In this document: positions 1 through 8,382 of the stretch, piece after piece
How the letters are laid out: every line of letters begins with the position of its first letter
How positions within the stretch are numbered: position 1 is the first letter of the stretch
Source: Candidatus Bathyarchaeota archaeon
GTDB taxonomy: Archaea > Asgardarchaeota > Lokiarchaeia > Sigyniarchaeales > Sigyniarchaeaceae
Reading direction: 5' to 3'
Length of the DNA: 12,924 bases
Assembly (NCBI GenBank): GCA_014729935.1
Contig: WJJB01000334.1
Span: forward strand, 1 to 12,924
The notes under the pieces: generated by a model
Told to the model about the DNA's origin: nothing
The model's database searches: none
Seen by the model: only the letters and a program-made list of their open reading frames with translations
Made by a program: the position numbers and the translations under genes

Positions 1-3000
1 AACCCCACGAGAGATTAACAGAATAGCTTGATCCCCACGTGATATTAGTCCAATAAGTAAACACGAAGTCGGGACTTCCTTTTTGCGATAACGAATTATT
101 ATCCTGGATTAATAAAACACTCTCCACTTCTCTCTTGAAGAGATAAATTGAATCATTGGGTAATGCATTCGTATCATTAACCCAGATTTCAACGCTCCAG
201 TGAAATAGATTTTGGTCTTGAGTGCCGTATTTCGACGTGTTAATTGAAACAACCCAAGGATGAACTTGTTCACCAATAAATTGAGTTTTATTTGAAATTG
301 AAAAATTATCTACGAGATCCCATTTATTTTCGGTTCCATTAAAGAATTCAAGTAGGCCAATTATTTCATTTAGCTGCAATTCGGTTCCATCACGAGTCGT
401 GATATTCAACGTGAAATTTTTTGATGTTTCAGAAGGTCCTTTCAACATGGCAGGAGTATACTCGATTTTATACCTTGGTTCTGAAGTTGGAGCGCAGTAA
501 TAAATACTTTGGAGAGACGTGTTAACGGTATCAACGGAGATGGAAACTGTTTGAAATACTGAATGGTTTGAATGGTGAAATGCAAGGCTTAAGTTCAAGG
601 TAGTCTCGTTACTCGACCACTTCCAAACGAATTCGTGAATGCCATTCCCCGTCAAGTTCAGTGGATCAAGAAAGTTCCCCCCCGTGGCATTGATCCCTGA
701 TGTGGAATTAACATGACCCTCGCCATTTAATGATACGACAACGTAATCGATTCCTGGCGCGTCAGAACCACTCATATTTGTCCAATACAGGGAGCAAGGT
801 GCTTCCTCGCCAATCCCCGCATATTGCGTGTAATTTAACCAGAAACCCACGGTGTCATCTGTTCCTTCTTGAGAGACATTTACTTGTTCTGGATTCATTG
901 AAATATTGCTGACAAATGTGCAATTGAATTCGACCTGGTAGTAGGAGGAATTCGAGTCCAATATGGAAACATTCAAGACATAATCAGACTCCGCCAGTGA
1001 TGTGAGATTGTAAGAACCAGTGAAAGAAGTCATTGATTGATTCACCGTCCAATTTTGAGCGGTAGATCCATTAATTTCGAGTGCCACGCTTGATGGAATC
1101 TTATTAGGATTGGTATCTTCCGTCCAGTTAATGGCAATCTCGATGGGATTTGTCTGATTAACCACTTGCTTTTCATTATAAGTTATAATGACCTCCGGAT
1201 TAAACACTGAAATTGAAGGATTGGTTCCTCCTGAAAAATTAGAGATTGGATCTTGAACCCATACTAAAGGAATAGTTACTTGATCAAATATCGAGCCGTT
1301 CCGCAAGAAAAAAGTGAAGGTTGCATTTATCACGGTTTCAGTATCTCGAACTACATCGATGAATATTTCCGAGTGGTTAAGATACGTGTTGTTATCCTCA
1401 TAAGGACAACCTTCGAAGCAATCGATGGGTTCTTGATCGGAATAATAAACCTCGACTTTTTCAATCGCTTCCTCATATCCGTCCACTAGCGTGATGTTAA
1501 TTGATATTTCTTGACTTAGATCTTCCGTTCCATTGTTTTCAACGAGGATTGTATAGCTAGGAAGAGCTTTAAAACCAAAGAACAATTGCGTTCCAAAATT
1601 GGTTGCAAAAAGATTGACGTTTCCATACGAGGCCATTATGGTACCCGTGTTGGGCAGAATGGGGGCAACATTGCCACTCGAAGCTCGCGGGGTATGGCTC
1701 TCCACCTCCATTAAAGCTTTGGTCAGGTTTACGATACCCGCACCTTGCTTGTTTGCAGGTTCGTTCAAGTCATGGGCGGTGTTCATCAGCAATATTTTCA
1801 GCGATAATGGCGTGAGATAGCGTGATCGATGCAATAAAATTGATGCCACGCCTGCCACCCACGCGGCAGCTGCATCCGTGGTTGTTGCCCTGGTATAGTT
1901 TTCATTTATTGGCTCACCGAAACCTGAGGAGAGGGCAAGCGTTAATCCTAGATTCTCAAAGATTCCATCCAATGAAGATGCTGAACTCGCAGATTGCGAG
2001 CTCTCTAAAAGGGCAGCGGTTAAATTGCCGCTCGTTCCAACGATGTCTTCTCCAGGTCCCAACACATCGGGTTTTGTGATCAAGTTAAGTGTTGGTCCTC
2101 GTCCGCTAATGGAATAAATGGAACCATTTGACGGGATATAAGAACCAACGGTGAGAGCCCCTTCGGCGCTTCCGGGGGAACTGATCGTCATATATCCCGG
2201 AACCTCGTCCCCCGCGCTTGCAATAACCAGCATCCCTTGGTTTGTCACGTCATTGATTGCTTCGCATAATGGGTCACCCGAAAACCCGAAGGTACTCCAT
2301 GCTAGAAGTGCTATATCTGCGCCGTGATTTAATGACCAATATAAACCGGAAATTGCCCATGAGTAATAGGTAAACCCATCGATGTCAAATACCTTCACAT
2401 TTAAGAGACGCACGCTTGGAGCAATACCCCGATGACTTGCATTAAGCTCACCCGTTCCAGCAACAATTCCCGCAATGTAAGTTCCGTGACCGAAGAAATC
2501 AAAGTAATAGGGATCGAATTCTGTAAAACTCACAGAGCCTATCACTTTTGGATCATAGGTATCAGGATTATCATCTAGATCATCCAAATCGGGATGAAAC
2601 ATGTTGATGCCACTGTCAATGATGGCCACTAATGTATGGTTTCCCATGTAACCAAGATCATGTGAATCATTAATCATGCTTTCAAAATCTGTTTCAACGG
2701 GATAATAAATTTCAGTTTGATTGCCTCCATTGCTTGGTTTTATATCTTTTTGAGCATACGCAGGAAATTCAACACCATTTGAGAGCTTTATACCCGAATC
2801 CAACCATACACCGGAAAAAAGTCTGGATTGTTCAAGTTCATAAAAAAAGCTTCTTTTCCAACCGGGATTCAAGATAATGGAGAGGAAGTCATTTCCTAAT
2901 AATCGGAATGATAATCCATCAAAATTAGAGAAAAAATGTTCCACGTTTAAGCTATCAGAAGATTCCGCTATTTCGAGAACTAATCGCAAGGGTTTAAAAG

Positions 3001-3160
3001 TATTCAATTCGTTAACATTGAAATGTATTATTGTTTCACTACCATTTTCATGGTTTTGAGAAGCGGTAACAACCCCATTCATGAATTGATTGAAGATGCT
3101 TAGGTTCAAGAGACATAGTAATGAAATTCCAAGTATTTTTTTTTTGTGACGTGTTTTCAT
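1..3160 (-). CDS. Secreted subtilase-like protein with substituted catalytic residues (partial, C-terminus beyond left edge)
   Basis: Reading the minus strand from the ATG at 3158-3160 gives an uninterrupted frame of 1053 codons to the window edge, with no stop. The N-terminus has a Lys/Arg-rich start followed by a hydrophobic stretch (about residues 9-24) ending near VTAS, a likely signal peptide. Residues about 175-455 match the peptidase S8 (subtilisin) fold: the Asp motif AIIDSGIN (D182), the His motif GHGTYIAGIVAG (H225), an IASAGDE segment at the oxyanion-hole position (D318 where Asn is usual), and TTDAAAAWVAGVASILL at the GTSMAAPHVAG site, with D429 where the nucleophile Ser should be. 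D182-H225-D318 spacing is close to subtilisin; an insertion of about 45 residues (about 378-422) precedes the Ser site. The rest (about 460-1053) is rich in beta-type, Asn/Thr/Ser-rich sequence with about 45 N-X-S/T sequons over the whole protein, as in glycosylated archaeal surface proteins. Fold call is confident; proteolytic activity is doubtful. It lies 48 nt after the ABC ATPase gene, probably in the same operon. Confidence 0.9.
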   Translation of the reverse strand, partial: MKTRHKKKILGISLLCLLNLSIFNQFMNGVVTASQNHENGSETIIHFNVNELNTFKPLRLVLEIAESSDSLNVEHFFSNFDGLSFRLLGNDFLSIILNPGWKRSFFYELEQSRLFSGVWLDSGIKLSNGVEFPAYAQKDIKPSNGGNQTEIYYPVETDFESMINDSHDLGYMGNHTLVAIIDSGINMFHPDLDDLDDNPDTYDPKVIGSVSFTEFDPYYFDFFGHGTYIAGIVAGTGELNASHRGIAPSVRLLNVKVFDIDGFTYYSWAISGLYWSLNHGADIALLAWSTFGFSGDPLCEAINDVTNQGMLVIASAGDEVPGYMTISSPGSAEGALTVGSYIPSNGSIYSISGRGPTLNLITKPDVLGPGEDIVGTSGNLTAALLESSQSASSASSLDGIFENLGLTLALSSGFGEPINENYTRATTTDAAAAWVAGVASILLHRSRYLTPLSLKILLMNTAHDLNEPANKQGAGIVNLTKALMEVESHTPRASSGNVAPILPNTGTIMASYGNVNLFATNFGTQLFFGFKALPSYTILVENNGTEDLSQEISINITLVDGYEEAIEKVEVYYSDQEPIDCFEGCPYEDNNTYLNHSEIFIDVVRDTETVINATFTFFLRNGSIFDQVTIPLVWVQDPISNFSGGTNPSISVFNPEVIITYNEKQVVNQTNPIEIAINWTEDTNPNKIPSSVALEINGSTAQNWTVNQSMTSFTGSYNLTSLAESDYVLNVSILDSNSSYYQVEFNCTFVSNISMNPEQVNVSQEGTDDTVGFWLNYTQYAGIGEEAPCSLYWTNMSGSDAPGIDYVVVSLNGEGHVNSTSGINATGGNFLDPLNLTGNGIHEFVWKWSSNETTLNLSLAFHHSNHSVFQTVSISVDTVNTSLQSIYYCAPTSEPRYKIEYTPAMLKGPSETSKNFTLNITTRDGTELQLNEIIGLLEFFNGTENKWDLVDNFSISNKTQFIGEQVHPWVVSINTSKYGTQDQNLFHWSVEIWVNDTNALPNDSIYLFKREVESVLLIQDNNSLSQKGSPDFVFTYWTNITWGSSYSVNLSWG

Positions 3161-3208
3161 TCGATTTCACTTTCTTATTGTCTTTTTTTACTTAATCGGG
3201 GAACATTG

Positions 3209-5101
3209 CTAGTTTTTTTCTATATCCAAGGTCATTTTACCCAGGTCAGTGGTATGAAGGTATTGATCAAGATGTGCACCTTCCCCACTTTCCAAGATGA
3301 AGTAATTATCCATTTCAATTTCCGTGCGGGGTACAATGCTTTTTATGCCAATATCGTGTTTAGCAAGAGCTTCCTTGATTTCTTTGATTATTTCATCCAC
3401 GGAGGCGTTTATATTCCGAAACACTCGTATTCTTTCACCAATTACGATGGTTTCTTCAACACCATCAATTTTAGGGATCAATTCAATTGCTTTCGAGTTC
3501 CACCTTTGCAGGATAATATCAGTTGCGAAGCCATCACCCGGCAATCCTTCCGCTTTCAAGTTGAACGGCGTATCATAGACGAATCTTGATGATTTCTTTT
3601 GCGGCCTAGTTTTATCCTTCTTGGGCCGCATGAAGACCGCGACTTTATCGCAATATTCTACCTCTTCGGGAAAATGCGTGATAACTATAACCGTGGTACC
3701 CAAGATCTGGTTTGCTCTCACGATGTAAGACCATAATTCGTGTCGTCGAAGGGGGTCCAAGCCGCTTGTCGGTTCGTCTAATATAAGAATCCTAGGAGAG
3801 TGTGCCAATCCAATGGCAATGTTACACCTTCGTTTCTCCCCCCCGCTCAATGTCGATACCTTTTGATTTGCTTTTTCAAAAATACTCAGGTTAACGAGCA
3901 ATTTTCGACCATTCTCATACAAATCCTCATCAGGGATATTATATTGGCGACCAAAATGGACGATGTTCTCCAACACGGTCAAGGAACCATACATCCGATC
4001 CAATGATTGGGGCACGTAACCAAACAAAGGATTGATTTTGCTGGACTTGTTGTCCAGCCCGAATATGCGGATCCGCCCTTTCCATCGTAGCTCTTGATCA
4101 TTAATTATTGCCTTGATGGTGGTAGTTTTTCCAGCACCGCTTTCACCCAAGACTCCCACTAGCTCGCCATCCTTGGTTTGAAAGCTAAGGTTTTCAATGA
4201 TGGGATCCCCGCCTATTTTTGGCCCGAAGAAGAGAAATTTTCGCTTGGAAGGCTTCCACACGGTCAAGTTTTCAACAGTTAAGGCTATTTTCCCCCGGCT
4301 TAGATCACGGTATTTCGGGATGAATACCACATCGTGGATGACGTGATCGTGCAAGCAAATAATAAAATAATCCTTGGAAGGATTCTTGCTTGATATAGAT
4401 TCCTTGGATGATTCTTTTTGCATGAATCGAGCAAATGATTTAATTTGGTTACAAGTAAAAAAATCAAGATTATGATCTTGCCTGACCCATTTACCCTCTG
4501 GATAAGCAAGGTTTGAATTGAATAAAAAGAAGGGATTGATAAAGAGGTGGTCGTGATCGCGGGTCTGCATTTTATCTTGTAAAATACCCGAAACGTGAAA
4601 TATGGTACCATCATCGAGCCCTAGGCGTGCGATGACATTGATAACAAGATTTGTAGACTTGAAATCCAAGGCTAAATCATTTATTTCTTCAAGCTGGTTT
4701 TTCTGGAAAAAATAATCGTCCCTTTTCTTATCACCCATACTAATTATGTTTATTCGTGAAGCCAGCACGTCAAAATTACAAAGTTGCATATTTTTTTCAT
4801 TCCCGCGGATGTAAATCCTATACAAGGGTATTGGTTCGTCTATCCCCGTGGCGCTTGAAGCAAACTTAGAGGGATTAAAGGGGATACAGAGAAGATAAGA
4901 GCCTTTACTACCTGGGAAAGTGGTTCTATGATATCCAACCAGGAAAAGTTCCGAAGACACGTCTTGTTTCTTCCAATTCTTGCCATCGTAGTTGATTTTC
5001 AGCTCGGTTGTTTCCACTCGATCCTCGATCCACTTGAAGAGTGGATCGCCCAAATTTTTACCGGTAAACGTTCCAGTTTCGTTGAATTTATTTGCATCCA
5101 T
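3209..5101 (-). CDS. ABC transporter ATP-binding protein (ABC-2 exporter type) with large N-terminal extension
   Basis: This 630-aa protein energises an exporter by ATP hydrolysis on the cytoplasmic face; the two permease genes just upstream are its likely partners. The nucleotide-binding domain spans about residues 272-495: Walker A GESGAGKTT (K325), Q-loop Q365 in GYVPQS, signature LSGGE (418-422), Walker B ILILDEP (D442, E443), D-loop SGLDP and H-loop H476. All catalytic motifs are intact, so it should be active. Residues about 520-605 resemble the C-terminal accessory domain (DUF4162-like) common in DrrA/CcmA-type exporter ATPases. The unusual part is residues 1 to about 272, a soluble, mixed-sequence region with no transmembrane segment and no family I recognise; exporter ATPases are usually near 300 residues, so this doubles the size. 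The ATG at 5101 lies 36 nt after the preceding permease stop; no strong Shine-Dalgarno is visible. Substrate is unknown. Confidence 0.93.
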   Translation of the reverse strand: MDANKFNETGTFTGKNLGDPLFKWIEDRVETTELKINYDGKNWKKQDVSSELFLVGYHRTTFPGSKGSYLLCIPFNPSKFASSATGIDEPIPLYRIYIRGNEKNMQLCNFDVLASRINIISMGDKKRDDYFFQKNQLEEINDLALDFKSTNLVINVIARLGLDDGTIFHVSGILQDKMQTRDHDHLFINPFFLFNSNLAYPEGKWVRQDHNLDFFTCNQIKSFARFMQKESSKESISSKNPSKDYFIICLHDHVIHDVVFIPKYRDLSRGKIALTVENLTVWKPSKRKFLFFGPKIGGDPIIENLSFQTKDGELVGVLGESGAGKTTTIKAIINDQELRWKGRIRIFGLDNKSSKINPLFGYVPQSLDRMYGSLTVLENIVHFGRQYNIPDEDLYENGRKLLVNLSIFEKANQKVSTLSGGEKRRCNIAIGLAHSPRILILDEPTSGLDPLRRHELWSYIVRANQILGTTVIVITHFPEEVEYCDKVAVFMRPKKDKTRPQKKSSRFVYDTPFNLKAEGLPGDGFATDIILQRWNSKAIELIPKIDGVEETIVIGERIRVFRNINASVDEIIKEIKEALAKHDIGIKSIVPRTEIEMDNYFILESGEGAHLDQYLHTTDLGKMTLDIEKN

Positions 5102-5137
5102 AAAATCACGATAATTATTTTCTATTTCAATGCAAAA

Positions 5138-6352
5138 TCATATGTCTCCTTTCTTGCGAAGCAAGATTATCCAGATCATGATAAATTGAACGATTCCCAC
5201 AAGGATCAGCCGAATATAATACCCTTGAAAAACAAGGGTGAAATTCCACGCCTTAAATACCACGGCAAAGTATCCATAGAAAAGGGTTTGCGGGAAATTG
5301 ACCCAATCATTAACATTTGGTGGTCCAATGGATATATCAAGTAGGACTATGATCATTATTGCGAAAATGCTTATCATGGATATTTGGTCTGCCTGCAATC
5401 TATTCTTCGCAATTGCTGAGATGAGCATTCCCGTCAAGCAACCCGTATTCGCACCTAATTGCAAGAGCATAATCAATGCCCAGAAATCAAGACGGGTATT
5501 TCCGTTAAACACAAGAAGTGAAAGCGATTGAAGTATCATTATTTGGATAAAGGAGAACACGTTGTAGGTGAAAGTCTTAGCACATAGGACTTCCAGCTTG
5601 GAACTTGGAGTTAATAATAGTCTTCGAAGGGGTTCATCCCCCACGATGCTTTGCTCGGTTAATCCGATTGCCGTGACGATGGTTAGTATGGATATTAATG
5701 CAGGCGTTAAAATTTCGTTGGATATATCTTCTACTTCCTCGAAATACCTGTATTCTACGCTTGGTATTATCTCATCCATGAATAAACTCTGTTCCGTTTT
5801 AAAGGTGAAAGTCGCGTTCTGCATATTGTTATAGAATACATCTTGGGTCTTGAATTCGGAACCATCGTAGATCATGATGATCGTGACGGGTTCGTGAATG
5901 CTCAGGTTAAAGGAAAAGCCGTCGGGTAAGACACAGTATCCAACTATTTGCTTATTGAACAAATCCTCTTGCGCGTCTGGATGTGCATAGGAATGATCAT
6001 CGATCGAAGCAAGCCATTCAACATTAGTTGGATCATATTGCCAGACTTCCCCCGCATCTCCGTATTTCTCTTCCAAGACTCTTTCGAGGGTTTCGATATA
6101 TTCCAACGTGTAATTATCAACATTTGCAACGTCCATGTTAATGACACCGATGACAGCCCAATCATCACCGCCCCTTACCTGTCCCCCACTGCTACCCCCA
6201 CTTGGAGGCTTAGGTTGAATTCCGGATAGGTTGATGACAACAATGATCATTATGGGAATTGCAAATATAATGACAAGCGCTCGTGGATCGTGAATTTTTA
6301 CGCTTATTTCTTTCCTCACGAGGGCTATAATCCTCTTGATTCTTTCAAACAT
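5138..6352 (-). CDS. ABC-2 type transporter permease (second of two)
   Basis: A 404-aa integral membrane protein with the layout of ABC-2 exporter permeases. A short amphipathic cytoplasmic N-terminus (MFERIKRIIALVRKEI, then HDPRAL) precedes TM1 at about 26-45. A long extracytoplasmic domain follows (about 46-214, opening with a Gly/Ser/Pro-rich linker), then five more predicted membrane segments at about 215-233, 261-283, 290-314, 323-342 and 380-398, ending in LRKKGDI. The segment after TM2 (TEQSIVGDEPLRRLLLTPSSKLEVLCAK) is the coupling-helix type motif of this family; the upstream gene has the matching stretch TTQSYVGDTVIHRFDLTPTNKFEMLSAK, so the two are paralogues. The start lies 12 nt after the stop of the upstream permease, indicating co-transcription. 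It most likely pairs with that permease as a heterodimer; the exported substrate cannot be read from the sequence. Confidence 0.92.
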   Translation of the reverse strand: MFERIKRIIALVRKEISVKIHDPRALVIIFAIPIMIIVVINLSGIQPKPPSGGSSGGQVRGGDDWAVIGVINMDVANVDNYTLEYIETLERVLEEKYGDAGEVWQYDPTNVEWLASIDDHSYAHPDAQEDLFNKQIVGYCVLPDGFSFNLSIHEPVTIIMIYDGSEFKTQDVFYNNMQNATFTFKTEQSLFMDEIIPSVEYRYFEEVEDISNEILTPALISILTIVTAIGLTEQSIVGDEPLRRLLLTPSSKLEVLCAKTFTYNVFSFIQIMILQSLSLLVFNGNTRLDFWALIMLLQLGANTGCLTGMLISAIAKNRLQADQISMISIFAIMIIVLLDISIGPPNVNDWVNFPQTLFYGYFAVVFKAWNFTLVFQGYYIRLILVGIVQFIMIWIILLRKKGDI

Positions 6353-6364
6353 TTTGTTCTTCGC

Positions 6365-7573
6365 TCAGACTTTTATTTTCGTTCGCCATGCTACGAAATT
6401 TGCAAATGCGAACCATACCACAGCAGTTACCATTAGATTGATGGTTTGGGAGAGAAAATCAAACACGCTTAAACCCTTATATACTATAGGAAAGTAAATA
6501 TCAGGAATGATCTCTACAAAATCCATGAATTCCAAAGGTCCCCAATGAATCCCTCCAATGAATTGGATGATCATGATGAATATCAACGTAAAAAACATCA
6601 GTTGATTCGCTTGCAACTTGGTCCGTGAAATCGTGCTTAATGCCAGTCCTATTGATAATCCAATGCTTGAACAAATTTGCAGGAGGAGTATCGTATTCAG
6701 GACGGCTGGTAAAATCGGCTCGGGGAATGGTGAACCTATCGCTACCCATATCCCACATATCACCGAATTTTGAGCCAGTGATATCAAGCTAAATCCGAAA
6801 AATTTTGCAGATAACATCTCGAATTTATTAGTCGGAGTCAAGTCAAACCTATGTATCACCGTGTCCCCGACATAAGACTGGGTCGTGAGTGACAAAGCAG
6901 CGATGAGGGACAAGAGTATGATGATTCGGGGGGTGAATTCCGCCCCGAAATCCAGCTGCACGCTCAACCCCGAACCGCTTATTTGTGGATTCCAATGATA
7001 CACCGATTGGGTATCGAGATCCACGGTATCACGGGAAAAATTGTAGGTTTCTTGGAACGTATTGATGGCAGCATATGCTACATCCACCAAATCTTTGACT
7101 CTCAATAATTCCGCACCATCAACGATTACGGTAAAAATCGTGGGAAATCCTGTTGCGATCTGAACCGAGAAATCTTGGGGAAATATGAAAATTGCATCTA
7201 TTTCATCGAGATACAAGTCATTTTCTGCTTGCTGGGTTCTTTTTTCTCCAAATTCCTCGTGCGTGTAAATTTTCAACTCGACTTGATAATCCTCCAAGCT
7301 TTCAGTCATTGTTTGCAGGAATAAAGCGGTGTAATCCTCGCTAGCAGGCTGGTCATTATTTATTACACCAATCTTCACGATTGTTTGGGTCCCAGTTCCG
7401 CTAGCAACCCATGGTGCATTGATCAAGAACAATGCAGAAATTGGCAGAAGTACTATGAGAATCAACAATTGAGGATCGTGGAAAAGCAAATCTAGATCTT
7501 TCCGCATCAATCTTAAAAATCTATATAATGCATTATTCTTTCTTTTCACTTTTTCTTTCATTTTTTCTTTCAT
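6365..7573 (-). CDS. ABC-2 type transporter permease (first of two)
   Basis: First gene of the minus-strand cluster, 402 aa. A very basic N-terminus (tandem MKEK, then VKRKNN) leads into a cytoplasmic helix, TM1 at about 35-54, an extracytoplasmic domain at about 55-212, and membrane segments at about 216-234, 256-280, 287-314, 324-341 and 375-396. This is the usual six-TM ABC-2 (ABC2_membrane_3-like) arrangement with one large outer loop. The outer domain begins with VKIGVINNDQPASEDYT, which parallels WAVIGVINMDVANVDNYT in the neighbouring permease, so both arose by duplication. Two in-frame ATGs (7573 and 7561) sit inside a short duplicated MKEK stretch, and neither has a clear Shine-Dalgarno; I keep the outer one, but the start could be four residues later. 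The gene is divergent from the winged-helix regulator at 7771. Confidence 0.92.
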   Translation of the reverse strand: MKEKMKEKVKRKNNALYRFLRLMRKDLDLLFHDPQLLILIVLLPISALFLINAPWVASGTGTQTIVKIGVINNDQPASEDYTALFLQTMTESLEDYQVELKIYTHEEFGEKRTQQAENDLYLDEIDAIFIFPQDFSVQIATGFPTIFTVIVDGAELLRVKDLVDVAYAAINTFQETYNFSRDTVDLDTQSVYHWNPQISGSGLSVQLDFGAEFTPRIIILLSLIAALSLTTQSYVGDTVIHRFDLTPTNKFEMLSAKFFGFSLISLAQNSVICGIWVAIGSPFPEPILPAVLNTILLLQICSSIGLSIGLALSTISRTKLQANQLMFFTLIFIMIIQFIGGIHWGPLEFMDFVEIIPDIYFPIVYKGLSVFDFLSQTINLMVTAVVWFAFANFVAWRTKIKV

Positions 7574-7770
7574 TTTTTTGATTTTTTACACCAAATAATT
7601 GAGTTTTGATGAAAGGCTAGCGGGAAATAATTGTTCTTAATATTTGTTATATTTGCTTTGATTGTAATATTCTCTAATCAGAATAATTTATATACTTTTG
7701 GAATAATCCATTTATATGTAATAACACCTTAAACACATAGATATAACCGAATAAAGGAAAATTAGAAAAA
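7574..7770. promoter_or_regulatory. Divergent promoter/operator region between exporter operon and regulator
   Basis: This 197-bp AT-rich gap separates the exporter cluster (minus) from the winged-helix regulator (plus). TTTATATA at 7687-7694 reads TATATAAA on the minus strand, a good archaeal TATA box for the operon, with a leader of roughly 90 nt. TTTATATG at 7711-7718 could serve the regulator, about 55 nt before its ATG. The heptamer GAATAAT occurs at 7681-7687 and again at 7701-7707, exactly 20 bp apart (about two helical turns), each just before a TTTATAT element; GAATAAA recurs at 7749-7755. A short imperfect inverted repeat TGATT...AATCA lies at 7659-7663/7676-7680. These are candidate operator half-sites for the adjacent regulator. 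Assignment is by position and composition only. Confidence 0.4.
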
Positions 7771-8382
7771 ATGAAAATCAGCACTCCGGCACCAAGTGGA
7801 ACCCGCCCTATGCTTAAATTCTTGATGGAATTTCTTGAAGAATTTGCGATAAGAAATGTTAATTCTGATGTATCTACAAAATTTGAAAAATTCTTAAAGG
7901 CCATCCAAAGTTTCAGATTCGTCGTTGATATAATGAAAAAGCGAGAATTCTATGGATCTGAAATTGCAGAACAATTAAACATCCCCGTGTCCACCGCTTA
8001 TAATTACTTAAAGGATCTTAATAAAATGGGAATATTATCAAAAACAACAAAATTCTCGGAACCAGGAAAACGAGGGCCACCAAGGATCATTTATAAACTA
8101 AATCCAGATGCACTATCTAAAAATCGCCTAAAAGTAAAGGAAGAAAACATGGAAATCATAAAAAAATTGATAGATGAACTTGGATTGGAAGTCTTGGAGG
8201 AATTAATAAGGTATTTTTTTCAAGTAATTGAAAATATACTCGGATCTCATATCGAAGAGTTGCTTCATTCGGATAGGTTCAATGCTGATGAAAAAAGAAA
8301 CATAAGAGAGAAATTGAAGCCAATAATTAAAGCACGTATTGAAACCTTTGAAGGTATTTTAGAAATATTAGAAGAAGTTTAG
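7771..8382 (+). CDS. Winged-helix (ArsR-like) transcriptional regulator with helical C-terminal domain
   Basis: A 203-aa DNA-binding protein. Residues about 47-112 form a winged helix-turn-helix: helices around FVVDIMKKREF and SEIAEQLNI, the recognition helix PVSTAYNYLKDLNKMGIL, then a basic wing with KRGPPRIIYKLNP. Residues about 122-203 are almost entirely predicted helix, rich in Glu/Lys/Ile/Leu, and probably mediate dimerisation or sense a signal; no Cys cluster or obvious ligand-binding motif is visible. The ATG at 7771 is preceded by AAAGG (7753-7757) at a rather long spacing of 13 nt; an internal ATG at 7810 is an alternative. It is transcribed divergently from the two-permease ABC operon, the classic arrangement for a local regulator, so control of that exporter (and possibly itself) is the natural inference. 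Its codons are more A/T-rich than those of the neighbouring genes. Its stop overlaps the stop of the convergent small gene by four bases. Confidence 0.85.
   Translation: MKISTPAPSGTRPMLKFLMEFLEEFAIRNVNSDVSTKFEKFLKAIQSFRFVVDIMKKREFYGSEIAEQLNIPVSTAYNYLKDLNKMGILSKTTKFSEPGKRGPPRIIYKLNPDALSKNRLKVKEENMEIIKKLIDELGLEVLEELIRYFFQVIENILGSHIEELLHSDRFNADEKRNIREKLKPIIKARIETFEGILEILEEV

Noticed and set aside
3146..3589. Plus-strand frame of 147 codons
   Set aside because: Antisense to the C-terminal part of the ABC ATPase and the intergenic gap; hydrophobic, aromatic-rich composition with no recognisable domain.
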